Shown piece by piece: positions 34,501-42,431 of a stretch of 64,000 nt of DNA. The stretch's first letter is position 1. Every line of letters begins with the position of its first letter. Position numbers and translations under genes: made by a program. Below the pieces are notes generated by a model, which saw only the letters and a program-made list of their open reading frames with translations, was not told the DNA's origin and ran no database searches. Location: contig CANBBP010000004.1 in NCBI GenBank assembly GCA_947366895.1, forward strand, positions 1 to 64,000, read 5' to 3'. The DNA is from an uncultured Clostridia bacterium (GTDB taxonomy: Bacteria > Bacillota > Clostridia > Christensenellales > UBA1242).

Positions 34501-35427
34501 TAACCATAGTCTATCAGTTTTCCATGCATCACTATAGTCTCTACTAGCATAGTTATTATCAGAACTATTAAAACCTTCGTCTCCAGTTTCTTTATCCCAT
34601 GCTTCATTAGAACGATTAAAATAATTGTTTACTGAACTATCAAATTGAGCAGTAAAACTTTGATTTTTTTGCCAAGAAACTTTTTCAGGGGTAACAATAA
34701 AATCTGTTAAATCGTTAAACTCTCCTTCTTTACTATAAGTAAAAGGAGAAAACACACTATTGCTTTGCTTTGTTGCCGTGTCTTGATAAGTTCCATTGTT
34801 TGAAGTATTGTATAAGCCACCATTATTTAAAATTACCGAACGCATATAACTAGTGCCATACATGTTATCAGGGAAATTTGATGTAGCAGGGCTAGAACTT
34901 GCAGAAGCATTCATACTAGTAAAACACCACCTAACTCGACCTTCATCATCAAAAACTGAAGTACCAAAATAAGTTTTGCCTTTTAATTGATAACTATTTG
35001 CCAACCATAAAGTTAATATTGCATTGCCATCCTCATCGGTAGATAAATATGTAACAGTAAAGTCTAAACCACCTAAGGTAACAATAATATCTTGCCCACT
35101 TTCTTTATTTAAAGATGCATTTTCACTTTCTCTAATTTGTTCAGCTGTTTTCTTTTCTTCTGCCTGAGAAAGTATTGTACTTAAGTTAAAAACATTTGTA
35201 TTTTCATCATTAGATACCAATTGTAACAGTTTATTTACATTGTCTCCATTAAACATATAAACATCATTATTCCAAAGTTCACCTATTACAATAGCACTAT
35301 TAATATCACTACTAGTAAAGGCACTAGCACTAATGGAAGGAATAAACAACCCCGTAATAAAAATAAAAAATGACACAAAAAAAGAGGTTAAGCAAAATGA
35401 TATATTTTTAGAAAAACATTTTTTCAT
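25522..35427 (-). CDS. giant MBG-type repeat surface protein with DUF6273-like N-terminal domain and Asn-rich tail
   Basis: 3301 residues. A signal peptide (about 1-36) leads into a DUF6273-like domain (about 110-395) with WLRSASYNNGYQ and GVRPALHL. About 30 MBG/YDG-like beta modules follow to about 2850, each with the pattern 'YTG...P...L..G.DY...Y.NN.N.G.A...I.G.GNFTG...'. One membrane helix (about 2930-2954), a KKKKKK stop-transfer and a 346-residue tail dominated by Asn complete it. Within the repeats a block of about 920 residues occurs twice in tandem. There is a strong RBS (AAAGGAGG), and the stop is TGA with TAA two codons later. No LPXTG signal is present. Likely an adhesin or surface-layer-like fibre; the role is inferred from architecture. 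Confidence 0.9.
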   Translation of the reverse strand: MKKCFSKNISFCLTSFFVSFFIFITGLFIPSISASAFTSSDINSAIVIGELWNNDVYMFNGDNVNKLLQLVSNDENTNVFNLSTILSQAEEKKTAEQIRESENASLNKESGQDIIVTLGGLDFTVTYLSTDEDGNAILTLWLANSYQLKGKTYFGTSVFDDEGRVRWCFTSMNASASSSPATSNFPDNMYGTSYMRSVILNNGGLYNTSNNGTYQDTATKQSNSVFSPFTYSKEGEFNDLTDFIVTPEKVSWQKNQSFTAQFDSSVNNYFNRSNEAWDKETGDEGFNSSDNNYASRDYSDAWKTDRLWLPSLTETGYKISKTVDGVTTSNMNAGIWGASEEQLKNGVNSWLRSASYNNGYQVTYIGGTTLSNTNVTVSNGSQGVRPALHLNINDMIEHTTTQKDIGACVVDPLAPQQWNPVENVIPEIVVKDTSFNFQPVKDVDYTIKVPDITRPGTYEIQIVGKEDGRYQGTKIVTLEITKRSIELALKDNDLNLDDRGYTSFEIEPVFNDLRDYAYQPPDLDNKGSETGIELVQNSHYVLSYKDNINLGKATITITGYGDFYTGSVTTNFNIIRASITKGNLTVDKEEVEYYFDENVLTTVSIELSLNGLKLVEGRDYDLFYYNKEDYTEGGENSNLDSIFEIGDYLIVAVGKGNYIDSVKTPFKVTQATLKDNYIVLDKTSYTYTGSQIIPNFEVKFNFVGDKVFTFSEGTDYTSEFGENILVSTGGTIVIKGQGKFKGQASATFNIEQTSLSGSDILVTFSDDLDIENLIFNNSEQKVTIVSIKIGGIEFYQFSEDDTIIEPLEIKYYRGESLTTDFISSGVITIKIVSSSNQNIIGEYVTDYTIKQKNLLIALENDDLIFSGFDDKVYNRNQHTLAINIVDKNASNYQLANNEFSFSVDSDCIEVEQDIKVTITGTNGNYTGTIIQTFNIVKAVVNSFELTKNNSDYSESEITIPVVVKAGSLVLNTSEYKIVTKRNGVINDDLTSAGSISIILELIDTKNFEFDETLNKELTYNINSANISSVTLVEDEVYFNNTEHTIQIKSVESENGLALKASDYTVKYNNTDNYSYKDAGEVEVSVTGIGNFTGTITVKFTIKPRAILSNEVKYFIADSEGNKSDTLIDFNGKYKGDYVLPFVSITDNNGYDLILGTDYSFEIYTKTDYSGNKTNNLFGTSSYLNVGEYVFVLNGINNFSETITKNYVVNLADFNSLTIEVTIPEVVDYTGNPITFDFDNNEVLVKYTKPDSVTLSLILGTDFKLFNGYIEVTYKGDTNNIESVRVLPKSEINDKKDNDNVFNVVNGYANNTNAGIAIFAICGALPNFENDTVVVKQFTISQISFDSENLEITNLEEKYTFTGSSIVPEISVKSTVTNRNLILNEDYKITFTSDNLNVGNVSFVISGINSYTGDVTYNNAFKIEQKTLSQDMFTIPLEAEFTGEELKPTITAVFNDYVLLEGTSYTVVYKRNGVVADEFVSRGDITIELTGMGNFEGTITKTYTIKKASFTKATISLSQSSKVFTGEALSTTVTIKLGEKTIDSSNYDISYLLDNVEVEEMINVNTYTIKVTGKGDYTDSISTTFNITAFDISNTTVNEYTSLFSYNKETQKPVITLNYGLLTLENNSDFTTQYYLGSLTGNLVENPIDAGTYFIVLKGKGNYTGTLNSLSFIIKEINLNSEETLVTFDNTLNSDDLTFNNTKQKAEVTSVKIGEVELYNVSDNINYLNVTYLRGSSVTSDFISAGSIIIKITSTNENNIVGEFVKTYTIKQKELETAFTNDVLNIEGLEDRTYNREVQTFTISLLDTQANYTLVENKDYSINYETDCIQAKENIKVTFTASTGNYTGSIIQTFSIKKAIVDSFSLKENNGVYSNNNHVIVEEIYAGSLQLNSGTDFSAVYERNGTVTTNLKDHGEINVRFILLDNKNFELSSSLVSVNVYTITKAIISSVTLVDDIVTFDTEEHVIEINKVLSKNGLTLTSEDYQVTYNDTDIATFINAGNVEVKVSGKGNFTGESITTFTIKARTISSDEISYYVANSDGSASSTLLNLNDFYLGKFVAPVISISEGSYNLVINKDFIFAIYSLEDYEGQKNSNLFGTNAYLEAGSYVFEVLGTGNFTGSVSQEYIVNAANFNMSTIDITIPTSFDFTGDPIEIDFSSDEVIIKYTKSSLDESLNLVLNRDFTLYSGYIEIIFDSETKQIQSIKILSASEYENKKDQENVFKVENGYVNNFTAGTAHLVIKGKSPNYQSNTVVVKSFEINQISLDVEITNIEKEYVYTGYEIIPEIIIKSNTTNKYLVENEDYEITYTNNLNVGLASFVIKGINGYEGTVTRNNAFSIIQRTLSHDLFTISEDTVYNTEVQKPEILAKLNGKILEQENDYLVTFKRNNAVTSDFTNAGNITIQIEGIGNFTGTIIKNYQISKWLIKEIVLDKELTTFNGSDQTPSIKVVDNLGQDVNVNGYELTYSKKDFINAGNILISVTLKDNENYGLESSQVSKTFVINKEALNKTQPNIQNQIYSGLSLEPRFTLKLGDYTVNSNEYTITNYTNNLNVGTGYIIVSSTNLNFEGNIEIPFNIEAKPLEEDMLYVLPKNLVYNGSQIELDFTLTFNSIQLVNGVDYLCEYQNNINANSNDSAILIITGSNNFTGTLSKNFSIDKANPVVKIKCKPEVLFIDDNLTDIHYLQLDEGSTKGTLTNSILTDLILTNNVQWSFVPDDTRNYNELSGSEKVQAYYCARVVFDDTSNVLAGEKTNVSAKVEVRRNGEFHEAPASFEMIITCNGKVVDSFVESGIYNIKINLLRDDYYLINDDNITFSVKATTVFSENNSFYAYCENGFDTNVVLSIQTLSDKEDIINLIGEDNYNKVPNILKVFTVKFLRGSQETYIENAKIYFNASQNTYHLLNNNELVAIQVVDNKIEIISGSFLIESSNPTNNMLLIVIAIIVFIILIFVLIIIGNRKKKKKKAILNTNTPNINNKQNVTPAYTGNINPNTVINNVKSTNGVPPNVRMQNVNMPNQNFVGQNNNIQNATNMNINNNLNNGKNFNQNNVGPLPNNSYQNGNINSSVNQNINRYVYPTNQNANNTNTFVNVNNNQQLMSNKSSNNLNASLNNINGQNTNMQRLQNMANINNNYNSNFVGKNNLNSVNNNLNSVKPNVPNNSNINNNQIIPNGLNRVNTSFNNNGLNQNSSNMGVNRLNPNPNGGNINNANLNNFGVTNNINRPLNYTNSSINPSSMFGIPSSKQGATQKNNNVGLSNGINGQTNKIVNPLNNAIRPNSPYNNLGQNNNSNTIKPNQNPNNKN
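28190..33700 (-). repeat. second-order tandem duplication inside the giant repeat gene
   Basis: The same order of distinctive modules occurs twice, offset by about 2.75 kb. For example YYRGESLTTDFIS and YLRGSSVTSDFIS, KNSNLFGTNAYLEAG and KTNNLFGTSSYLNVG, DKKDNDNVFNVVNGYANN and NKKDQENVFKVENGYVNN. The boundaries given are approximate. The copies have diverged clearly at protein level, so the duplication is old. Confidence 0.75.
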
Positions 35428-35948
35428 TTTTCGCTTTCCTCCTTTTTTATTTTTTAAGTTACAATTAAATTATGTAAAAAAATCAATTTAAGAATAAATT
35501 TTTTATATCAAATAATCTCAAATAATAAAATTCAAAATTTTTTAATTATATTTAAAAAATCCCAGCAAACAAAAAATATTATATTGTAATTTATATTATA
35601 ATTTACAAACAAAAAACAAGCAACCAAAAACATATTAATTTAAAAAATAGCTAAACTTAATTTGTAATTTTACTATTATTTTTTATAAAAAAATATTAAA
35701 TCTCTTTTATTAAATATACACCTATTATTTTGTGTAATATTAATAAAACAATACAAACATAAATTTAAATAAGGTCACTATAAAACCTTAAAAAGTTTAA
35801 AAAAATAGGTAATTAATTTACCTATCTTTTTTTATTTTTTAAATATTGTTTTGTTTAATTAAGTTGAATTAATTAAAAAATAAATTTAACAATTATTAAC
35901 TTATACTATTACCAAAATTTAAATTATTAATAAAAATATTTTACCTAA
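35428..35948. other. 521-base gap between giant gene and InlB-type gene
   Basis: It contains the giant gene's ribosome binding site (AAAGGAGG near 35440) and a terminator hairpin (35805-35835). The remainder is extremely A/T-rich, and I could not place a convincing promoter. Confidence 0.5.
35805..35835 (-). terminator. terminator after the InlB-type gene
   Basis: Arms ATAGGTAA (35805-35812) and TTACCTAT (35818-35825), short loop, with A run before and T run after. It lies about 120 bases past the stop at 35949. Confidence 0.65.
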
Positions 35949-38900
35949 TTAAATTGCCAAAACAAACGCAGGACAAATACCATAATTACTATGAAAAGCA
36001 GAAAGACTATTATAATTGAGATTACCTTTAGGATCAACTACACACCCATTAGCTGTAGAACCTGCCGAACGTAAATAATAATACCCTGTAAACACAGCAT
36101 AATCATAATAAGTATTCGTAGCACGAGCAAAATCAGTAACTTGTTTTTGTCTTGTTGTACTTGAGGTATAATATTTTTGAATTTTTAAATATGTTGGAGC
36201 CCAAACACTATCAGTTACAACTTCACCTTTTACATCACTAGAATAAGTTGAAGTATAATGAGTTACCTGTTTTAAATAAGAAGTTAACCCGGCTTCTACA
36301 ACAAATCTATCCTTAAAATATGATCTCAAATTACTATACTCCCAATCAGTTGAATTCCGAGCAAACATATTTGAACCTAATAAGTTTTTTGTTACAGCAA
36401 TAAATTTTCCATCATCTTCAATTACATCCCATTTTATAGGTTCTACTTCAAAGAAATATGTCGCCCCTTCTGCTATTGAAGCATTATTACTAAAAGCACA
36501 ACCTGAAGATTTCCAAGGCTTAGCAGATGGCACTTTAACATATTTTTTACCATCATAAAGGTATTCTTTTAAAATTGTTGACTTATTATCAATATCAGTA
36601 GTGTACGTTTTACCTGTTTCGGTCAAAGTAGCTGATTTCAAAATTCCATTTAGTTCATAACCAACATAAGTTTGTGGAAATACTCCAGCCTCAATACCAG
36701 CAGTTGTAATTTGTGTTTTATCAATTTCCCAAACAGCATATAAAGTTACTGACTTACTTGTAACGCCTGCTAGACTAATTGTCCATGCCCCAACAGTTGC
36801 AGTTTGTGATAATGCAAATCCCTGAAGGATATGAAGGTTCCATGTCAAAGCGGAAGTTAAAGCTTCTTTTTCTTCCTCAGTAAAAGTATAAGAATTATTT
36901 GTTGGTTTAACAAACAAATTATTATAGCTGCCATTTCCACCATTTGCATTAAATTCTAAAGTTATTCCTACTTCTTCAAAACTAGCATAAAGTACCTTAA
37001 TTTCTTCCGTAAAATTAATTAGATAAGAACCTATTAATTTATTTCCTGTTAAAGCTGAGTTATCATAATATCCATTAAATTCATATTCTGCTTGAGGTTT
37101 ATCAAGTGGATAAACAGCTTCAAGATTTATAGTTTTTCCAAAATTAGTGGAAATTCTATTTAATTCAATTTCTCCATACATTAAAGAAACAACTCTTGAT
37201 TTACCTTCATAAACAGCATACAAAATATTTTCACTAGATGTTGTTGTAAAAGTATCGTTTTCGCCATAACTAGTACCTGTACCATCACGAGAAGTATTCC
37301 AATTTTTAAAGATATAATTATTTAACTGACTATTATCTAAAGTTGGTAAATTTATATAACTATAACTTGTTGCATTTTGTTTTTTAACCTGTGGTAAAGG
37401 GCTTAGGGTTGAATCATAAGTTTCATTTCCTATCATGCTAGATAAATTCAAATCAAATTTTAAATAACTATCAACACTTACCCACTTTACAATAATAGAT
37501 AGGTCATTATTTAAATTATTAATGGTTTCACCTGCATTATACTCTGTACCATTAACAATAAAACCACCAAATTTTGTTAAAATTAAAGATTGATTACTAT
37601 TAGAAATTTTTTCTATTAAATCTTGTGATACACTTGGTAAAGTATAACTTTTACCATAGATTGCTTTTTGAGTTTCATCTAACTTTATTTTTTGATTTTC
37701 TGTAACATCACTTGAATAAATTATATCACTTGTATTTAAAGTTACGTTTAATTCATTACCTTCCCAAATAGCATATAAAATATTATCTGCAAGAGTGGTA
37801 GAAAAGGTTTCTCCACCTTTATGATTAAACCCTGTTCCATCACTTTTTGTATTCCAATGTTTAAATGTATAATTTGTTAAATCTTGTAAAGTTGGTAAAT
37901 TATTATATACATACAAACTTTGTTCACTATTTTTAGTAATAATTTCAGGAGTAATTTGAGAAGTTGTTTCGCCTGCTGGTAAATTTAAACTGAATTGTAA
38001 TCTTGAGTATACTGGTGCTGCCACCCAATTAATAGTAAATGTTATTTCTTCCAAAGCAGTATCAAGTAAAAGCTCTTCCCCTGGCATATAAATATTATCA
38101 TTAAGTTTAAAGCCACCAAAAATAAAAGCGGTGTTATTATTTTGATTAATTTTTTCTACTACTTTTGGAAAAACAATTTTATTTCCATAATTTGATACAA
38201 TATCATTTATTAAATATAGGCTACCATTAAAAGTTGCATCAGATGTATCAAATTTTACAATTCTTTTTTTGCCTTGCCAAACAGCATATAAAGTGTTTTC
38301 TTGTTCTTTTGTTGTAAAAGTTGAATTTACTGAATAACTTTCACCTGTTCCATCACTTTTTGTATTCCAGTTTTTAAAAGTATAATTTGTAAATTTACCA
38401 GTTAAAGCAGGTAACTTTGAAAAAGAGTATGTAGGAAAATTTTGTTTTATAACCATAGTATCAGGTTTATTGCCGCTATAATTTTCGTTATCTATCATAG
38501 AAGATAAATTTAAGTCAAATTTTAAATAACTATCAACCTTAACCCATTTAATTTTTATTTCTAAATCTTCTATAATGTTTTTTATTGTTTCGCCTGCATT
38601 ATATTCAGTGCCATTTACTATAAAACCGCCAAATTTTACAAGAGGGTCATCAATTTTTGATATATAATCTATAACTGATTGTTCAAAACTTGGTAATGTA
38701 ACTTTATCGCCATAATATACAACTGGTTTATCAAGTGACATATCAATATCATATTCCATATCACTTTTATCAAAGTTTACATTTATAATTGTTTCACCTT
38801 TCCAAACTGCATAATATCTTATGCCTTCGGTTTTTAAAGTTTTTGTTTCGTTTTCAAGTATTAGTGAACTTTCTTCATCCCATGTCGCAAATCTACTATT

Positions 38901-39344
38901 GCTCCAACCTACAAAAGAATATCCAGTATTAATAAAATCATCAGGTTTTTCTATTATTGTATAATCGGTGTTAAATAGTGTTTCAAGTTCTATAACTTTA
39001 CCATCATTTAAATTAGAATAAAACATAACCTTATAAGTATTTGGTGTAAATTTTGCATAGTATTGTGAACCATCTATAAGAACTTCATTACTTGTAGCTT
39101 CAAGAGTTAATGCAGGGTCTTTATACCAACCACTAAAAGTATAACCTGTAATTTTATCTGGTTGCTTTATATCACCTACCTTACTATCTTTATCCAAAGA
39201 TAATTCTATCCAGGAACCATTAACCATATACTTTATAGTAATTTCGTTTTTATTTAATCCAAAATAAACAAGAATTCCAGCAGTAATAGCTAGTAAAGCA
39301 ATTATTATAATTATCAAAAATATCGTTTTTTTCTTTTTAGTCAT
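35949..39344 (-). CDS. InlB B-repeat (Listeria-Bacteroides repeat) surface protein with C-terminal DUF6273-like domain
   Basis: 1131 residues. A basic N-terminus and one helix (8-28) with no clear cleavage site suggest a type II membrane anchor. InlB-type B repeats follow (beta-grasp, signature 'YTF..WNTKSDGTG...LYAVW.G'). From about 200 to 720 two motifs alternate about three times: KFGGFIVNGTEYNAGETI and YTFKNWNTKSDGTG. Residues about 885-1131 form a DUF6273-like domain (VFPQTYVG, IKWDVIED, YYYLRSAGST, GICPAFVLAI). RBS AAGGAAG. The neighbouring giant gene carries the same C-terminal domain type at its N-terminus, so the two may work together. Function unproven, probably adhesion. Confidence 0.88.
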   Translation of the reverse strand: MTKKKKTIFLIIIIIALLAITAGILVYFGLNKNEITIKYMVNGSWIELSLDKDSKVGDIKQPDKITGYTFSGWYKDPALTLEATSNEVLIDGSQYYAKFTPNTYKVMFYSNLNDGKVIELETLFNTDYTIIEKPDDFINTGYSFVGWSNSRFATWDEESSLILENETKTLKTEGIRYYAVWKGETIINVNFDKSDMEYDIDMSLDKPVVYYGDKVTLPSFEQSVIDYISKIDDPLVKFGGFIVNGTEYNAGETIKNIIEDLEIKIKWVKVDSYLKFDLNLSSMIDNENYSGNKPDTMVIKQNFPTYSFSKLPALTGKFTNYTFKNWNTKSDGTGESYSVNSTFTTKEQENTLYAVWQGKKRIVKFDTSDATFNGSLYLINDIVSNYGNKIVFPKVVEKINQNNNTAFIFGGFKLNDNIYMPGEELLLDTALEEITFTINWVAAPVYSRLQFSLNLPAGETTSQITPEIITKNSEQSLYVYNNLPTLQDLTNYTFKHWNTKSDGTGFNHKGGETFSTTLADNILYAIWEGNELNVTLNTSDIIYSSDVTENQKIKLDETQKAIYGKSYTLPSVSQDLIEKISNSNQSLILTKFGGFIVNGTEYNAGETINNLNNDLSIIVKWVSVDSYLKFDLNLSSMIGNETYDSTLSPLPQVKKQNATSYSYINLPTLDNSQLNNYIFKNWNTSRDGTGTSYGENDTFTTTSSENILYAVYEGKSRVVSLMYGEIELNRISTNFGKTINLEAVYPLDKPQAEYEFNGYYDNSALTGNKLIGSYLINFTEEIKVLYASFEEVGITLEFNANGGNGSYNNLFVKPTNNSYTFTEEEKEALTSALTWNLHILQGFALSQTATVGAWTISLAGVTSKSVTLYAVWEIDKTQITTAGIEAGVFPQTYVGYELNGILKSATLTETGKTYTTDIDNKSTILKEYLYDGKKYVKVPSAKPWKSSGCAFSNNASIAEGATYFFEVEPIKWDVIEDDGKFIAVTKNLLGSNMFARNSTDWEYSNLRSYFKDRFVVEAGLTSYLKQVTHYTSTYSSDVKGEVVTDSVWAPTYLKIQKYYTSSTTRQKQVTDFARATNTYYDYAVFTGYYYLRSAGSTANGCVVDPKGNLNYNSLSAFHSNYGICPAFVLAI

Positions 39345-39413
39345 AAAAAGTCTTCCTTTGTAAATTTTTTTAAAATTAAATATAATAAATCTTTTTAATT
39401 TTAGATTTAAAAA

Positions 39414-41828
39414 TTATTTTTTAATTACTTCAACTGGGGTTTTACGACAGTATGTTAAAATAGGAACTAAAGAACCTAATATTGTAATTAAAATTCCTAA
39501 AATAATAGTATAACCAAACATCCCAAAATTAATGTTTAAAATACTAAGCGGTAAACTAAAAGCACTTGAAATAACCAAGTTAATAACCATACTACCTATT
39601 ACACCTAAAATAAGACCAGTAACAATACTTGCAACTGCTAATATCAAACAACTGGTTGCAAATATGCCTATAAGGTTTACAAAATTTGCTCCCATTGCTC
39701 TTAATGAACCTATTGATTTTCTATTATGACGAGCAACATCTAAAAAGAAAGTAAACATTAAATAAACACTAAATAAACTTAAAAATACTGTTGAAACCAC
39801 AAAAGCTATTTTTAAACCATCAATAGAATTAGTAACATTAACAAGTTCTTCACCATACCTACCAGTATATTCTAAACCATTATCTAATAAAATTCTAATT
39901 TGTTTACTGGAAGTTAAATCATGTTTAACAGGAGCAACTAATTTTAAAACTGGATAAGATGTATGTTGAACAATTTCACCTATTCTACCAATTAAGTTAT
40001 TATCTAGGTTGTCTGCAAAAACAATTTCATTGCCCTTTGTTAAGCCAACTATTGTAAAACTATCGCTATAACCATAATTAGTTTTTAGTGTTATTTTTGT
40101 ACCTTTCCCTGCAATAACTGAACTAAAATTTTCTTGAGTTTCGTTATAGGTTATATTTGAATTATATATTTTATTAAAAACTTCTACAGGAAGCAAAACT
40201 TCATTTGCTGTTAAAGTTTGTTTATAACTATTTAAAAGTATAGAACTTTCTTGTGCTTTTGTTTGGCTGTAAACATTTAGTAGATTTAAACTAGACATAC
40301 TATTTTTAATAAAACTAAATTGAATGTTTTTAGTTTCTTGCACATTTTTTATAATTTCAATAGATTTAGAAGGTGCAGTATGTATTACCGAATAGGTTGT
40401 TTGATTATAATAGTTAAAATCCTCTTCACAACCTTTTTTCACCATTAAATCTTGATTAGTGAAAGTACTATAATTAGTTTCATAGATTGCACTAACTTCA
40501 TATTTATTATCAGATATTTCTATTGTTTTACCTATTACGTCTTGCATTCTTTTAGAAATATCAAGATAATTTTCTTCGCTACCTTCAAAATATTTTGTGC
40601 CATTTATTAGCATTTGTTTTGCAAGATAATCGCTAATGGCAATTTTTGTTTTGGTATCAAGTGAAGTTGGATATTTCCCATACAATACCTTTTGCCCTAT
40701 TTTGTTAGTATCAGAATTTTCCTCTTGAAAAACTTCCATAATGCCAGTGATTTTTGTTTGTTCTCGATTTAAAAACTTTAAATACATTTCAGTTGAATAT
40801 AATTTATATAATTCATTATCTACGCTATTTGAAAATATGTTTTGTTGGGTATCTTTACTTATTTCATCTTTTGTTTGATTTTCAAATACAATATATTTTT
40901 GACCTTGATTAATGGTTGCTTTAGCAAGAGCATAAGAACTATCAAATATGCTTACTAAGTAACTAATGGCAAACATCATTAATGTTAAACTTATTAGCAC
41001 AAACATACTTACTAACTTAAGTTTACTTTTATTTAAAAATTTTAATCCTATTCTTGCACTAGATTTAAAACTTAAGTTAGAACGATTATTTATTTTTTCT
41101 TCTTCTTTTTTGCGTTTAGTTGAAGTAAATAAAGCTGCATCTTTTTTATCTAATGTTTTAGAATAATAACTATCAGATACAATTTGTCCAGCCTTTATTT
41201 GAATAACTCTATCGGCAAACTTTTCTACAATCTCTTTACTATGAGCAACACACACTACTAATGCTTTTTTACTATATTCTTTTAAAGCTTCCCAAAAAAT
41301 CTTAGAGTTTTCTGCATCTAAGTTAGCTGTTGGTTCATCAGCAAAAATTATCTTTGGTTTAACTACAAGAATTTTTGCTATTTCCACTCTTTGCAATTCC
41401 CCACTAGATAATTCATTAATTTTTCTTTTTTGAAAGCCATCTAATTTAACTGTTTTTAATGCGTTATTTATTTCTGACATTTCAACTTTTAAACCACTAA
41501 GTTCCACAGCAACTTTAATATTTTCTTCAACTGTTAATCTATCTATTAAATTATTTTTTTCAAATATTATAGCTATTTCTTTAGAACGATATATATCCCG
41601 TTTACTTTGGCTCATACTTTTAATATCAGTACCATTATAAATAACTTCTCCACTATCATAAGTATCAAGGCCAGCCATAATATTCATTAAGGTGCTTTTA
41701 CCAGCACCACTTGAACCAAACAAAAAGACTAAACCATTATTACCAAACTTTACATTTATATCTCTTAATGCATCATGAGTACTTGAAGTATTTTTATATG
41801 TTTTTTTCAAATTCTGAATTTCTAACAT
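39414..41828 (-). CDS. ABC transporter, fused ATPase and FtsX/MacB-type permease
   Basis: 804 residues. The N-terminal ATPase has Walker A GSSGAGKST (about 34-42), signature LSSGELQR (about 137) and Walker B IIFADEPT (about 156). The permease half has one helix after the ATPase (about 285-305), a large extracellular domain and three C-terminal helices (about 680-790), the FtsX/MacB plan. Type VII ABC systems of this kind export peptides or transmit force to cell-wall enzymes. The frame opens 44 codons earlier, but MLEIQNLKK at 41828 is the natural ATPase start and AAAGGA precedes it. It sits next to surface-protein genes, with no partner protein visible. Confidence 0.92.
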   Translation of the reverse strand: MLEIQNLKKTYKNTSSTHDALRDINVKFGNNGLVFLFGSSGAGKSTLMNIMAGLDTYDSGEVIYNGTDIKSMSQSKRDIYRSKEIAIIFEKNNLIDRLTVEENIKVAVELSGLKVEMSEINNALKTVKLDGFQKRKINELSSGELQRVEIAKILVVKPKIIFADEPTANLDAENSKIFWEALKEYSKKALVVCVAHSKEIVEKFADRVIQIKAGQIVSDSYYSKTLDKKDAALFTSTKRKKEEEKINNRSNLSFKSSARIGLKFLNKSKLKLVSMFVLISLTLMMFAISYLVSIFDSSYALAKATINQGQKYIVFENQTKDEISKDTQQNIFSNSVDNELYKLYSTEMYLKFLNREQTKITGIMEVFQEENSDTNKIGQKVLYGKYPTSLDTKTKIAISDYLAKQMLINGTKYFEGSEENYLDISKRMQDVIGKTIEISDNKYEVSAIYETNYSTFTNQDLMVKKGCEEDFNYYNQTTYSVIHTAPSKSIEIIKNVQETKNIQFSFIKNSMSSLNLLNVYSQTKAQESSILLNSYKQTLTANEVLLPVEVFNKIYNSNITYNETQENFSSVIAGKGTKITLKTNYGYSDSFTIVGLTKGNEIVFADNLDNNLIGRIGEIVQHTSYPVLKLVAPVKHDLTSSKQIRILLDNGLEYTGRYGEELVNVTNSIDGLKIAFVVSTVFLSLFSVYLMFTFFLDVARHNRKSIGSLRAMGANFVNLIGIFATSCLILAVASIVTGLILGVIGSMVINLVISSAFSLPLSILNINFGMFGYTIILGILITILGSLVPILTYCRKTPVEVIKK

Positions 41829-42048
41829 CTTTAATTTTTCCTTTCTTCTTTTGTTTAATAAAAATTTAAAATCTTTTTTTATTTTGTTAAATTTTAACAC
41901 AACAAAATTTTGTCTTTGAAATTTGTTATATATTATAAAATAATTTTTCATATTTAGCAAACCAATTAAGCAGGTTTGCCTACGTATTTTTTAATGAGTT
42001 ATTTCATATAATATTTATAAAATTAATATTTATTATAAGGTAAAAAAT

Positions 42049-42291
42049 ATGTTTGTTAATAAGGCTGTGGCACTTAGAATTTCAAAATTGCTTAAAGAAC
42101 ATAATATAACTCAGTATAGACTGGAGCAAAACTCTGGTATCCAACATGGGAGTATGGCTTGTATTATGAATGAAAGAAATAAAACTGTAGCTCTCACAAC
42201 TATAATTCTTCTAGCTAGGGGTTTTGGAATGACCATGCAGGAATTTCTTAATGATAGCCTTTTTGATGATGCCAATTTAGAGGTTGATTAA
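42049..42291 (+). CDS. small XRE-family HTH regulator
   Basis: An 80-residue Cro/C1-type helix-turn-helix protein. The motif is ITQYRLEQNSGIQHGSMACIM (about 23-43), followed by a helix with LTTIILLARGFGMTMQEFL. RBS AAGGT seven bases before the ATG. Small stand-alone proteins of this kind are common in Clostridia and are usually self-regulating; no target is evident. It marks the start of the accessory region. Confidence 0.85.
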   Translation: MFVNKAVALRISKLLKEHNITQYRLEQNSGIQHGSMACIMNERNKTVALTTIILLARGFGMTMQEFLNDSLFDDANLEVD

Positions 42292-42380
42292 ATTCAAAAT
42301 ATAAAAATGATAATTTATTATTTTTCATAATCCTTATATATCACTTAATTTTAAGGCTAAAATATTACACCTATATTTAT

Positions 42381-42409
42381 TTGACATGACTATTACTTTG
42401 ATGTAATAA
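42381..42409 (+). promoter_or_regulatory. promoter of the superoxide reductase gene
   Basis: TTGACA (42381-42386), 17 bases, TAATAA (42404-42409), about 22 bases before the start codon. Confidence 0.55.
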
Positions 42410-42431
42410 TTTTATTTAAGGAGAAAGATTA

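Noticed and set aside
25522..39344. CRISPR array or DNA satellite from the many repeats in the surface genes
   Set aside because: The repeats are in frame, diverged at DNA level and code for beta modules; there are no equal-length spacers.
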